From assembly GCF_000378825.1 (NCBI RefSeq), contig NZ_KB900388.1:3248425-3312424 (forward strand): a stretch of DNA of 64,000 nt, read 5' to 3'. Each line of letters starts with the position of its first letter. The first letter of the stretch is position 1. Below, in pieces: positions 16,826-25,299 of the stretch. The position numbers and the translations under genes are program-made. Under the pieces are notes generated by a model. It did no database searches and had not been told where the DNA came from. It saw nothing but the letters and a program-made list of their open reading frames with translations. Source of the stretch: Salinispora vitiensis (GTDB taxonomy: Bacteria > Actinomycetota > Actinomycetes > Mycobacteriales > Micromonosporaceae).

Positions 16826-18628
16826 ATGACGAGCAGATTTCCCGGCCGCGCCCTGCGTGGCGCGGTGGCGGCAGCCGCCACGATCGCCCTCGGGGCAGGT
16901 CTGGTCGGCTGCGGTGACAACAGTGGATCGTCCAAGGGCGGCGGTAGTCAGGGCAAGGACACCGTGACAGTCGCCTTCCGTACCCCCAACTGGATCCTGC
17001 CGATCTCAGCGCCCGGCTTCACCCAGGGGGAGAACGCCATCTTCGGCCAGGCGCTCTATCGCCCCCTCTACCAGTACCGGCTAGACGGCACCGCGCAGTA
17101 CAACATCGACCCACAGCGCTCGCTGGCCGAGCCGCCGCAGGTGAGCGACGACGGCCGGACGCTGACGATCACGTTGAAGGACAACTCCTGGTCCGATGGC
17201 ACGCCCATCACCACCAGCGACATCCAGTTCTGGTACGACCTGGTCACGGCGAACAAGGACAAGTGGGCGTCCTACCGGGCCGGCGGCTTCCCCGACAACA
17301 TCGACACGTGGTCGATCAAGGACGAGAAGACCTTCTCGATCACCACCACAAAGGTCTACAACACCGCGTGGTTCATCGACAACCAGCTCAACCGCATCAC
17401 GCCCCTGCCCCAGCACGCCTGGAACAAGGACTCCGCGACCGCCGACGTGAGTGACCTCGCCAGCAGCCCGGAGGGCGCCAAGAAGGTCTTCGACTTCCTC
17501 ACCGCCGCCGCGAAGGACCCCAAGACGTACGACTCCAACGAGCTGTGGCAGGTCACCAGCGGCGCGTGGAAGCTGGAGAAGTACGTACCCAACGGTGAGG
17601 TCACCCTCGCCGCCCAACCCAACTACTCCGGTACGGACAAGCCGAAGCTGTCCACGGTCGTGTTGCGGCCGTTCACCAGCGATGACGCCGAATTCAACGT
17701 GCTCCGCGCCGGCGACATCGACTACGGGTACGTGCCGGCGGCCAACATGTCCCAGACGAGCTACCTCGAGTCCAAGGGATACACGGTCTCACCGTGGTAC
17801 GGCTGGTCGATCACCTACCTCCAGCTCAACTACAACAACCCGAAGTCCGGCGTGCTGTTCCAGCAGCCCTACCTTCGGCAGTCGCTGCAGATGCTCATCG
17901 ACCAGCCGACGATCAGCGAGGTCATCTGGTCGGACACCGCCGCGCCGACCTGCGGCCCGGTGCCGGCCAAACCCGGCACCAACACCGACACCGCCCGGTG
18001 CGTGTACTCCTTCGACCCGGCCAAGGCCAAGGAACTGCTGGAGAGCCACGGCTGGAAGGTAACCCCGGACGGGCAGACCACCTGCCAGTCGCCGGGCACC
18101 GGCCCGAACCAGTGCGGCGAGGGAATCGCCGCCGGCACCCCGCTCGAGTTCACGGTGACCAGCCAGACCGGGTTCGCCGCCACGACCAAGATGTTCGCCG
18201 AGATCAAGTCACAGATGGCCAAGCTCGGTATCCAGCTGACCATCAAGGAGGTGCCCGACTCGGTCGCGGTAACGCCAGCCTGTGAGCCGACCGAGGCGAG
18301 CTGCTCCTGGGACATGTCCTTCTTCGGCTCGCAGGGCAGCTGGTACTACCCGGCCTTCGCCAGCGGCGAGCGGCTCTTCGCCACCGACGCCCCGGTGAAC
18401 CTGGGCAGCTACAGCAACCCGGAGGCGGACAAGCTCATCGAGGCCACCCAGTTCGCCGGCGACGAGAGCGCGCTCATGGCGTACAACGACTTCCTGGCCA
18501 AGGACCTGCCCGTGCTGTGGATGCCGAACCCGGTGTACCAGGTCTCGGCGTACCGCTCCGGTCTGCAGGGCGTCGAGCCGCAGGACCCGATGAACCTCAT
18601 GTACTTCCAGGACTGGTCCTGGAAGTAG
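16826..18628 (+). CDS. ABC transporter substrate-binding lipoprotein (SBP_bac_5, dipeptide/oligopeptide type)
   Basis: 600 residues from the ATG at 16826, chosen for the GAGGA 5 bases upstream and because the protein then starts with a lipoprotein signal peptide (SRFPGRALRG, hydrophobic core, lipobox GLVGC with Cys about 29). The remainder is a cluster-C binding protein: ENAIFGQALYRPLYQYRLDG, SLAEPPQVSDDGRTLTITLKDNSWSDGTPIT and a final FQDWSWK. Family members bind di/oligopeptides, but also nickel, sugars or opines. It is first in an operon with permeases, fused ATPases and CutC. The adjacent ROK kinase and repressor argue for a ligand with a sugar moiety, such as a glycopeptide or muropeptide; that is an inference. 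Confidence 0.9.
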   Translation: MTSRFPGRALRGAVAAAATIALGAGLVGCGDNSGSSKGGGSQGKDTVTVAFRTPNWILPISAPGFTQGENAIFGQALYRPLYQYRLDGTAQYNIDPQRSLAEPPQVSDDGRTLTITLKDNSWSDGTPITTSDIQFWYDLVTANKDKWASYRAGGFPDNIDTWSIKDEKTFSITTTKVYNTAWFIDNQLNRITPLPQHAWNKDSATADVSDLASSPEGAKKVFDFLTAAAKDPKTYDSNELWQVTSGAWKLEKYVPNGEVTLAAQPNYSGTDKPKLSTVVLRPFTSDDAEFNVLRAGDIDYGYVPAANMSQTSYLESKGYTVSPWYGWSITYLQLNYNNPKSGVLFQQPYLRQSLQMLIDQPTISEVIWSDTAAPTCGPVPAKPGTNTDTARCVYSFDPAKAKELLESHGWKVTPDGQTTCQSPGTGPNQCGEGIAAGTPLEFTVTSQTGFAATTKMFAEIKSQMAKLGIQLTIKEVPDSVAVTPACEPTEASCSWDMSFFGSQGSWYYPAFASGERLFATDAPVNLGSYSNPEADKLIEATQFAGDESALMAYNDFLAKDLPVLWMPNPVYQVSAYRSGLQGVEPQDPMNLMYFQDWSWK

Positions 18629-18701
18629 CCCGCTGATCGTCCCGGTCCCGGCGACGCGCCGCGCGTCGTCGGGGCCCCGACCAGGGAGAGGAAGCCGCAC
18701 A

Positions 18702-19661
18702 GTGGCCCGGTACCTCATCGCACGTCTGGGACAGGCGCTCATCGTCATCGTGCTCGTCACGGTGATCGCGTTCGTCATCTTGCACCTGCTGCCCGGGGGC
18801 GCCGCACGGGCCACCCTCGGCAAGGAGGCAACACTGGCGCAGCTGGCGGCGTTCAACCACGAGATGGGCTACGACCGGCCGTTGATCCAGCAGTACGGCA
18901 TGTACGTGCAACGCCTGCTGCAGGGCGACCTCGGCTACTCCTACCAGCTCAACCAGTCTGTCCTCGAGGCGATCGAACAGCGGCTCCCCAAGACGATGCT
19001 GCTGTCGCTGCTGTCAACCCTGGTCGCCGTCGTGTTGGCGATCCCGCTCGGCGTGCTCCAGGCGATCCGCCGCAACCGCTGGCCCGACTACGCCATCACC
19101 GCACTGTCGCTGCTGGCGTACGCCACGCCCATCTTCTTTCTCGGCCTCATGATGATCATCGTCTTCTCGCAGGTCTGGCCGATCCTGCCCCCGGAGGCGC
19201 CGCAGGGGTTCACGGTTGCCGAGTTGCTCGCCGATCCGGCCGGGCTGGTCCTGCCCACGGCCACCCTCGCCATCGTCACCATCGCGGTCTACGCGCGGTA
19301 CGTACGCTCCTCGATGATCGACAACCTGAACGAGAACTACGTACGCACCGCCCGCAGCAAAGGGCTCTCCGAGCGACGGGTGGTGCTGCGGCACACCCTG
19401 CGCAACGGGCTGTTCCCGGTCATCACGCTGCTCGGGATGTACCTGCCCGCGCTGTTCAGCGGGGCGCTGGTCGTCGAGTCGCTGTTCAACTTCCCCGGGA
19501 TGGGCCAGTTGTTCTGGCAGGCGGCGCTGAAGCGCGACTTCCCGATCCTGCTCGGGGTCACCGTCATCATCTCGATCGCCACCGTCGTCGGCGCGCTGGT
19601 CGCCGACCTGCTCTACGCCGCCGTTGACCCCCGAGTCCGACTCCGTGGGAGCGCCACATGA
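18702..19661 (+). CDS. ABC transporter permease, DppB-like
   Basis: 319 residues from a GTG with GGGAGAGG upstream. Six transmembrane segments are visible, the first at about 9-30, and the cytoplasmic EAA-type loop is seen at RTARSKGLSERRVVLRHTLRNG. It forms the import channel with the following permease, whose start overlaps its stop (ATGA). Confidence 0.92.
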   Translation: MARYLIARLGQALIVIVLVTVIAFVILHLLPGGAARATLGKEATLAQLAAFNHEMGYDRPLIQQYGMYVQRLLQGDLGYSYQLNQSVLEAIEQRLPKTMLLSLLSTLVAVVLAIPLGVLQAIRRNRWPDYAITALSLLAYATPIFFLGLMMIIVFSQVWPILPPEAPQGFTVAELLADPAGLVLPTATLAIVTIAVYARYVRSSMIDNLNENYVRTARSKGLSERRVVLRHTLRNGLFPVITLLGMYLPALFSGALVVESLFNFPGMGQLFWQAALKRDFPILLGVTVIISIATVVGALVADLLYAAVDPRVRLRGSAT

Positions 19662-20560
19662 GCACGCTGTCCGAAGCGGTCGGCCCGGCCGAGCCAAACG
19701 ACACACCACCGCGTGGCCTCTGGCGGCAGGGGCTCATCGTCTTCTGCGAGAACCGGCTTGCCCTGGTGGGACTGGGCCTGTTCGTCCTGCTGGCCGCGGT
19801 TTGCTTCCTCGGACCGCTGGTCTACCAGACCGACCAAGTACACACGGACCTCACCGCCGTATACCGGGCCCCGGGCGAGCAGGGACATCTGCTCGGCACC
19901 GACGGGGTCGGCTACGACCAGCTGGGGCGGCTGATGCTCGGCGGGCAGACCTCCATCATCGTCGGACTGGCCGCCGGGGTCCTCGCCACCATCGTCGGCA
20001 CGCTCCTCGGTGCCATCGCCGGCTTCTTCGGCGGTTGGGTGGACGCCGCGGTGATGCGCCTTGTCGACGCGATGATGTCGATCCCCTCGTTGTTCCTGTT
20101 CATGCTGCTCGCCGCCATCGTCACGCCGAGCGCGCCGATGCTCATCCTCATCATCGGCGCCTTCGCCTGGCTGGGCCCGGCCCGGCTCGTGCGGGGCGAG
20201 GCACTGACGCTGCGCTCCCGCGAGTACGTCCAGGCGATGCGCGGGATGGGCGGCACGGGCGGCCGTGCGGTCCGCCGACACATCATCCCCAACGCCATCG
20301 GCACGGTTATCGTCAACGCCACCTTCCAGGTCGCCGACGCCATCCTCTACGTCGCCTACCTGTCCTTCCTCGGCCTCGGCATCCCCCCGCCGGCGGCGAA
20401 CTGGGGCGGCATGCTCTCCGATGGTCTCGCGGACACCTACAGCGGCCACTGGTGGCTTTTATACCCGCCCGGGATCGCCATCATCCTCATCGTCCTCGCC
20501 TTCAACTTCATCGGTGACGGACTCAGGGACGCCTTCGAGGTTCGCCTCCGGCGACGCTAG
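19658..20560 (+). CDS. ABC transporter permease, DppC-like
   Basis: 300 residues. A first transmembrane helix near 38-58 is followed by a periplasmic-type segment with HLLGTDGVGYDQLGRLMLGGQTS (DppC-type) and five more helices. The EAA loop appears as YVQAMRGMGGTGGRAVRRHIIPN. The start overlaps the preceding permease stop, and the fused ATPase follows after 12 bases. Confidence 0.92.
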   Translation: MSTLSEAVGPAEPNDTPPRGLWRQGLIVFCENRLALVGLGLFVLLAAVCFLGPLVYQTDQVHTDLTAVYRAPGEQGHLLGTDGVGYDQLGRLMLGGQTSIIVGLAAGVLATIVGTLLGAIAGFFGGWVDAAVMRLVDAMMSIPSLFLFMLLAAIVTPSAPMLILIIGAFAWLGPARLVRGEALTLRSREYVQAMRGMGGTGGRAVRRHIIPNAIGTVIVNATFQVADAILYVAYLSFLGLGIPPPAANWGGMLSDGLADTYSGHWWLLYPPGIAIILIVLAFNFIGDGLRDAFEVRLRRR

Positions 20561-20572
20561 CAGGAGCAGAGA

Positions 20573-22726
20573 ATGAGCGAATCGATCGGTCCAACCGCCC
20601 GGCACTCCGCGCCGGCCGGGCAAGCGGCAGCCGGCCGGCCCCTGCTGGAGCTACGTGACCTCGACACCGACATCGCGCTGCGCCGGGGCACGGTACACGC
20701 CCTCGACGCGATCAGTCTCGACGTCGCACCGGGGCAGACCCTCGGCGTTGTGGGCGAGTCCGGCAGCGGCAAGACGATGACCGCACTGTCGATCATGGGC
20801 CTGCTTCCGCCCGGCGGTCGCGTCGCCGGTGGGCAGATTCTGTTCGAGGGACGGGATCTACGCTCGTTGCCAACCGATGAGGTGCGCCGGATCCGAGGTG
20901 TCCGGATGGGCATGGTCTTCCAGGATCCGCTCACCTCGCTCAACCCCACCATTCGCGTCGGCGCCCAGGTGGCCGAACCGCTGCGCGTACACAAACGGGT
21001 CGGCCGGGCGGAGGCCAGGGACCGGGCCATCGAGATCCTGCGCCGGGTCGGGATGCCGCGGCCGGAACGGATCGTCGACAACTATCCACACGAGCTGTCC
21101 GGCGGTATGCGGCAACGGGTCGCCATCGCCATGGCTCTGGTCTGCTCACCAAGCCTGCTGATCGCCGACGAACCGACCACCGCACTCGACGTCACCACCC
21201 AGCGGCAGATCCTCGAACTCATCGACGACCTCCGGGAAGAGTTCGGGATGGCCGTCATCCTGGTCACCCACGACCTCGGGGTGATCGCCGGCCGGGCGGA
21301 CCGGGTAGCCGTCATGTACGCCGGCCGGATCGTGGAGACCGCGGCTACCGAGCAGCTGTTCCACGCACCCCGGCACCGCTACACCGAGGCCCTGATGCGG
21401 GCGCTACCCGAGTCGGCCCTCCGGGACAGCGGCGGACACGACCGCCTGATCAGCATCCCGGGATTGCCACCGGACCTGTCCGGCCCCCTGACCGGATGCC
21501 GGTTCGCGGCCCGGTGTGCGTATGTCAGCGACGAATGCCGGACCACCGACCCGTCCCTGATCCCGGGCACCCATCAGCACGCGTGTCTGCACCCGGTACC
21601 CACGCCCGCCGGGGCAGCCACGGGGCCGGCCCCGACACAGGTCGAACCGGCGGCGAAGCCGGCGCAGGTCGAACCGACGACAGAGCCGGTCACCGCGGCG
21701 CCGGCCGACGTCGCGGAGCTGCCGGTCCTGTCGGTGCGGAACCTGGTCAAGAACTACCCGGTGCGCGGCCGTGGGCTGCTGCGCCGGGCAGCCGGGCAGG
21801 TCAGTGCGGTGGCCGACGTCTCCTTCGAGGTCAGGCCCGGGGAGACCTTCGGGCTCGTCGGTGAATCCGGCTGCGGCAAGTCCACCGTGGGACGGCTCTC
21901 CGTCGGCCTGGAACGACCCTCCGCCGGACAGATCGTGTTGGACGGTACGGATCTCACCGACCTCACCGGCCGGGAACGACGCCGGATGCACCGGCAGGTC
22001 CAACTCATGTTCCAGGACAGCTACGCCGCGATGAACCCCCGGATGCGGGTTGACGCCATCCTCGCCGAACCACTCGAGATCCAAAAGGTGGGTGACAGTG
22101 CGGCGCGGCAGGCCCGGATCGCCACTCTCCTCGACCAGGTGGGGTTGTCCCGACGCGCGCTGGAACGCTACCCCCACGAGTTCTCCGGCGGTCAGCTCCA
22201 GCGGATCGGACTGGCCCGGTCGCTGGCGTTGCACCCCCGGCTGATCGTCGGCGACGAGCCGGTGAGCGCGCTGGACGTGTCGATCCAGGCGCAGGTGCTC
22301 AACCTGATGCGGGACCTGCAGCGCGAACTCGGTCTGGCGTACATCTTCATCAGCCATGATCTGTCCGTGGTCGACTACATGGCAGACCGGATCGGTGTGA
22401 TGTACCTCGGCAAGCTCGTCGAGATCGGGCCAGCCCGGGAAGTGGTGCGGGCGGCCCGGCACCCGTACACGCAGGCACTTGTCGACGCGGTCCCGTCCAT
22501 CGCGCCGGATCGGGCAGCCACTCGCGACGGCACGACCATCCGGGGCGAGCTTCCCAGCGCCCTCGACCCACCCACCGGGTGCCGATTCCGTACGCGCTGC
22601 CCCCGCGCGGCGGACATCTGCACAACGGAGCCCCCGCTGGCCGGCGGCCGGCACCAGGTGGCCTGCCACCTGCCGCTACGCCCGGAGCCGACCGGCACGC
22701 CCACCCAGGTCCAGGCCGTCGGATGA
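20573..22726 (+). CDS. Fused dual ABC ATPase, DppD-DppF-like
   Basis: 717 residues containing two complete ATPase domains. Domain 1 (about 22-285): Walker A GESGSGKT, signature LSGGMRQRV, Walker [13 protein letters not shown]. Domain 2 (about 384-640): [29 protein letters not shown]. Each is followed by the oligopeptide-ATPase tail with a cysteine cluster (GCRFAARC and GCRFRTRC). An Ala/Pro/Thr-rich linker (about 340-380) joins them. In most bacteria the halves are separate genes. The fusion should energise the permease pair just upstream. Its stop overlaps the cutC start (ATGA). Confidence 0.93.
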   Translation: MSESIGPTARHSAPAGQAAAGRPLLELRDLDTDIALRRGTVHALDAISLDVAPGQTLGVVGESGSGKTMTALSIMGLLPPGGRVAGGQILFEGRDLRSLPTDEVRRIRGVRMGMVFQDPLTSLNPTIRVGAQVAEPLRVHKRVGRAEARDRAIEILRRVGMPRPERIVDNYPHELSGGMRQRVAIAMALVCSPSLLIADEPTTALDVTTQRQILELIDDLREEFGMAVILVTHDLGVIAGRADRVAVMYAGRIVETAATEQLFHAPRHRYTEALMRALPESALRDSGGHDRLISIPGLPPDLSGPLTGCRFAARCAYVSDECRTTDPSLIPGTHQHACLHPVPTPAGAATGPAPTQVEPAAKPAQVEPTTEPVTAAPADVAELPVLSVRNLVKNYPVRGRGLLRRAAGQVSAVADVSFEVRPGETFGLVGESGCGKSTVGRLSVGLERPSAGQIVLDGTDLTDLTGRERRRMHRQVQLMFQDSYAAMNPRMRVDAILAEPLEIQKVGDSAARQARIATLLDQVGLSRRALERYPHEFSGGQLQRIGLARSLALHPRLIVGDEPVSALDVSIQAQVLNLMRDLQRELGLAYIFISHDLSVVDYMADRIGVMYLGKLVEIGPAREVVRAARHPYTQALVDAVPSIAPDRAATRDGTTIRGELPSALDPPTGCRFRTRCPRAADICTTEPPLAGGRHQVACHLPLRPEPTGTPTQVQAVG

Positions 22727-23430
22727 CCACGGTGGAAATCTGCGTCAGTGATGTGCCGACCGCACTGGTGGCTGAGGCGGCCGGGGCCGACCGGCTGGAG
22801 CTCTGTGCCGACCTCGGCCAGGGCGGCACCACGCCGAGCCTGGGGACGGTTGAGGTCGCCTTGCGTACGCTGCGTGCGGCCGATTTGCGCGTCATGATCA
22901 GGCCCCGCGGCGGTGACTTCCGGGTGAGCGAGCTCGAACAGCAGGTCATGCTCGCCGACATCGCGGCCCTCCGCGCCCTGCCCAACCCAAACGGTCTCAC
23001 GGTCGGCGTGGTGGTCGGCGCGCTCACCCCCGACGGCGGCCTCGACCTGGCCGTGCTGCGGGACCTGATCGAGGCGGCGGGGCCGTTGCCGGTGACCGTA
23101 CACAAGGCATTCGACGAGGTCGACGACCAGCTCGCGGCGATCGACGAGGTCATCGACCTCGGGGCGGATGCGGTGCTCACCTCGGGCGCGGCGAGCACCG
23201 CGCTGACCGGTGCCGCCCGGATCGCCGCGCTGCGGCAGCGGGCCGGCGATCGGCTTCGGGTGATCGCCGCCGGCGGTATCCGCTCGCACAACGTCCGGCA
23301 GGTGCTCGCCGAAACCGGGGTACGGGAGGTGCACCTACGCGCGCCCGTCCGGCGCGACGGGCGCGAGGCGACCGACGGCGATGAGGTAAGCCGCCTCCTC
23401 AGCGCCGTACGCGGTGAACGGACGCGCTGA
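22723..23430 (+). CDS. cutC: CutC-family protein
   Basis: 235 residues, matching the TIM-barrel CutC family: EICVSDVPTALVAEAAGADRLELC at the N-terminus, LRVMIRPRGGDF, VTVHKAFDEV, LTSGAASTAL and VIAAGGIRSHNV. It is translationally coupled to the ABC ATPase. CutC was named for copper tolerance in E. coli, a role since questioned. Its place at the end of an importer operon fits an enzyme acting on the imported compound better than a copper protein, although that is an inference. The last 89 bases and the following 17 are repeated at 26991-27097. Confidence 0.88.
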   Translation: MTTVEICVSDVPTALVAEAAGADRLELCADLGQGGTTPSLGTVEVALRTLRAADLRVMIRPRGGDFRVSELEQQVMLADIAALRALPNPNGLTVGVVVGALTPDGGLDLAVLRDLIEAAGPLPVTVHKAFDEVDDQLAAIDEVIDLGADAVLTSGAASTALTGAARIAALRQRAGDRLRVIAAGGIRSHNVRQVLAETGVREVHLRAPVRRDGREATDGDEVSRLLSAVRGERTR

Positions 23431-23447
23431 TCGCCGGTCCAGCTCAT
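23342..23447. repeat. Left copy of a ~106-bp direct repeat (cutC tail plus HAD tail)
   Basis: This segment is about 93% identical to 26991-27097 (six substitutions and one single-base gap). It covers the last 29 codons of cutC and, beyond the stop, bases that in the right copy encode the C-terminal ELDRAISA of a HAD gene on the opposite strand. The repeats bracket the two beta-helix genes. Confidence 0.85.
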
Positions 23448-23501
23448 AGCTGTCGCTGATTGGAGGCGCAGCTCGGGTGCCTTCCGACGTTTCGGATTCC
23501 C

Positions 23502-23545
23502 GAAGGGCCCGCTCCCACCGGGTTACGGCAGGAACGGGCCCTTTC
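23502..23545. terminator. Hairpin terminator between cutC and the beta-helix gene
   Basis: GAAGGGCCCGCTCC and GGAACGGGCCCTTTC pair with one mismatch around a 15-base loop. It lies just beyond the 3' end of the minus-strand beta-helix gene and also downstream of cutC, so it could serve both. Confidence 0.65.
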
Positions 23546-23566
23546 GAGCTCAGCGTGAGCAGGCCG

Positions 23567-24994
23567 CTATCCGGCGCAGCCAGGCACGTTGACGCAGTTG
23601 TTTGGTCGATTCTTGATGACGACCGTACCGGTGGCCGGGTTCAGGTTCACCGTACCCGCCACGTTGAGGATGCCCCCGCCGTTACCGGTGGCGATATTCT
23701 TGACAATCTTCGTGTTGAACAAGTTGACGGTGGCCATCCCGCCTACTCCGATGTTGAATATCCCACCCCCCGATACGCTTTGGTTGGCCGTGATCAGGGT
23801 GTTTCGGACAACTACTGTGGAGTCGAAGGCAAGGGCCGAGTTGACGATCCCGCCACCGTTCGCGCCCGGCGCGACGTTACCCGCGATCTTGCTGTCTTCG
23901 ACGGTGACCGCAGCTGTTTCCGTGAGGGCCTGGATACTGAGGCCGCCACCCTGAAGGGCTGCGGTGTTGTCGGTGGCGGTGACCCGCCGCACGGTCAACA
24001 TTCCCCCTTCGGCGAAGACCCCACCACCGTTGCTACCGGTGTTGTTGGTGATGGTGGAGTCGGTGAGGGTGACGGTCGCGTTGAAGCTACCGACTCCTCC
24101 GCCGGCGTCACCGGTGCGATTGCCGCTGACGGTGCTGCCGGTCACGAGGGTCGTGCTACCAGGTGAACCGCCGATACCGCCGCCGGAGCCGGCAGCGTTG
24201 TTGACCGTGTTCGCGGTGACGGAGGTCTTTTCGACGGTGAGCAGACCGTCATTGTCGATTCCTCCACCCACGCTTTCCGCGATGTTACGACCGATCGTGG
24301 AGTGCTTGGTGGTGGTGATGCCGTCGTTGGCGATGCCACCGCCCCTACTGCTGGCGATATTGCGGGTGACGGCGCTTTTCATGACGGTCAACGCTCCACC
24401 GGTGTTGACGAGCACTCCCCCACCGTCACCGTCGGCCTGCCCGCCGGTGACTTCCAGGTGGTTGAGGGTGAGGTCACCACCGGCATCGACGGCGAAAATG
24501 CGAAACTCTTCAACGGCGGCGGCACGGGTGATGGTGGTGTGTTTACCGCCGTTCAGGGTGATGGGGGTGGTGATCGCGGGCAGGCCGGCACCGTCGATGT
24601 TGGTCGTGAGGGTGTAGGTGCACTTCTCGGCGAGGTCGAGCACGGCACCGCCGCGAGCGTTGGCGAGGGTGATCGCGGCGATCAGCTTGTCCGCATCACA
24701 GGGCACCGGGATCCCCTCGGGTTTCTCCGCCTTCCGCCCCTTGTCGGACTTGCCCTTGTCTGACTTACCCTTGCCGGGCTCGTCCCCGCTACGACGGTCG
24801 TCGGCGGCGGGTTGCTCGTTGGCGGAGGCGAGGGGACGTCCGGCCGCCTCAGCGGCCGGGGCGGCGACACCGACCGTGGTGAGAGCCAGTCCGGTCACCC
24901 CGGCCAGCCCCACAGTCCATCGCCACCGCGCCCTCGCACGCCCCTGGTCGGGGCGTACCGGTTCGGGTCCGGGTGTGTGGTCCTGATGGTTCAT
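23567..24994 (-). CDS. Exported right-handed beta-helix protein (paralogue 1)
   Basis: 475 residues. A long N-terminal region (~30 residues, Arg-rich) precedes a hydrophobic segment (WTVGLAGVTGLALTTVGVAA) that should act as signal peptide or anchor. A Lys/Asp/Gly-rich linker (GKGKSDKGKSDKGRK) follows, then a domain beginning VPCDADKLIAAITLANARGG. From ~170 on, a repeating pattern of T/V-rich strands with GGGI.N turns (GGGIANDG, GGGIDNDG, GGGVFAEGG, GGGIVNSA, GGGIFNIG, GGGILNVAG) marks a parallel beta-helix of the polymorphic-membrane-protein/choice-of-anchor type. It ends with two cysteines (NNCVNVPGCAG). No catalytic pectinase residues are evident. It is 305 bases downstream of a close paralogue. 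Confidence 0.85.
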   Translation of the reverse strand: MNHQDHTPGPEPVRPDQGRARARWRWTVGLAGVTGLALTTVGVAAPAAEAAGRPLASANEQPAADDRRSGDEPGKGKSDKGKSDKGRKAEKPEGIPVPCDADKLIAAITLANARGGAVLDLAEKCTYTLTTNIDGAGLPAITTPITLNGGKHTTITRAAAVEEFRIFAVDAGGDLTLNHLEVTGGQADGDGGGVLVNTGGALTVMKSAVTRNIASSRGGGIANDGITTTKHSTIGRNIAESVGGGIDNDGLLTVEKTSVTANTVNNAAGSGGGIGGSPGSTTLVTGSTVSGNRTGDAGGGVGSFNATVTLTDSTITNNTGSNGGGVFAEGGMLTVRRVTATDNTAALQGGGLSIQALTETAAVTVEDSKIAGNVAPGANGGGIVNSALAFDSTVVVRNTLITANQSVSGGGIFNIGVGGMATVNLFNTKIVKNIATGNGGGILNVAGTVNLNPATGTVVIKNRPNNCVNVPGCAG

Positions 24995-25299
24995 CGCAAT
25001 CCTGGTGTCCTTCCCCCGTGAACGGCGAGAAGCTTCGCCGCCCGGGGGCAGACCGGGGTGGCGCTCCTCGGCTACCAGAAGGCGGTAGCAACCACCACGA
25101 GCAAAACGGACTTAACCCCCCAAACAGCCCATAATGCGAGTAATGCCCACCAAAGGGATCTCGGCTCTCGTCACGGCCTGCGGAGACACACCGGGCTGGA
25201 GGGGCACGACAGCCGCGCCCGGTCACGGCCGACGCCGCCCGGAGTCAGGGCGAGCACCCGCCCTCGGCGACCTCGACGAGTTCCGGCCCGCGATCACCC
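24995..25299. other. Spacer between the two beta-helix genes
   Basis: This spacer contains the promoter region and leader of the downstream gene. The leader (GTTCACGGGGGAAGGA before the start) is nearly the same as the leader upstream of the other paralogue (26728-26760), and a second shared patch lies near 25080-25100 and 26810-26830. The regulatory region was therefore duplicated with the gene. No other gene is seen. Confidence 0.6.
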
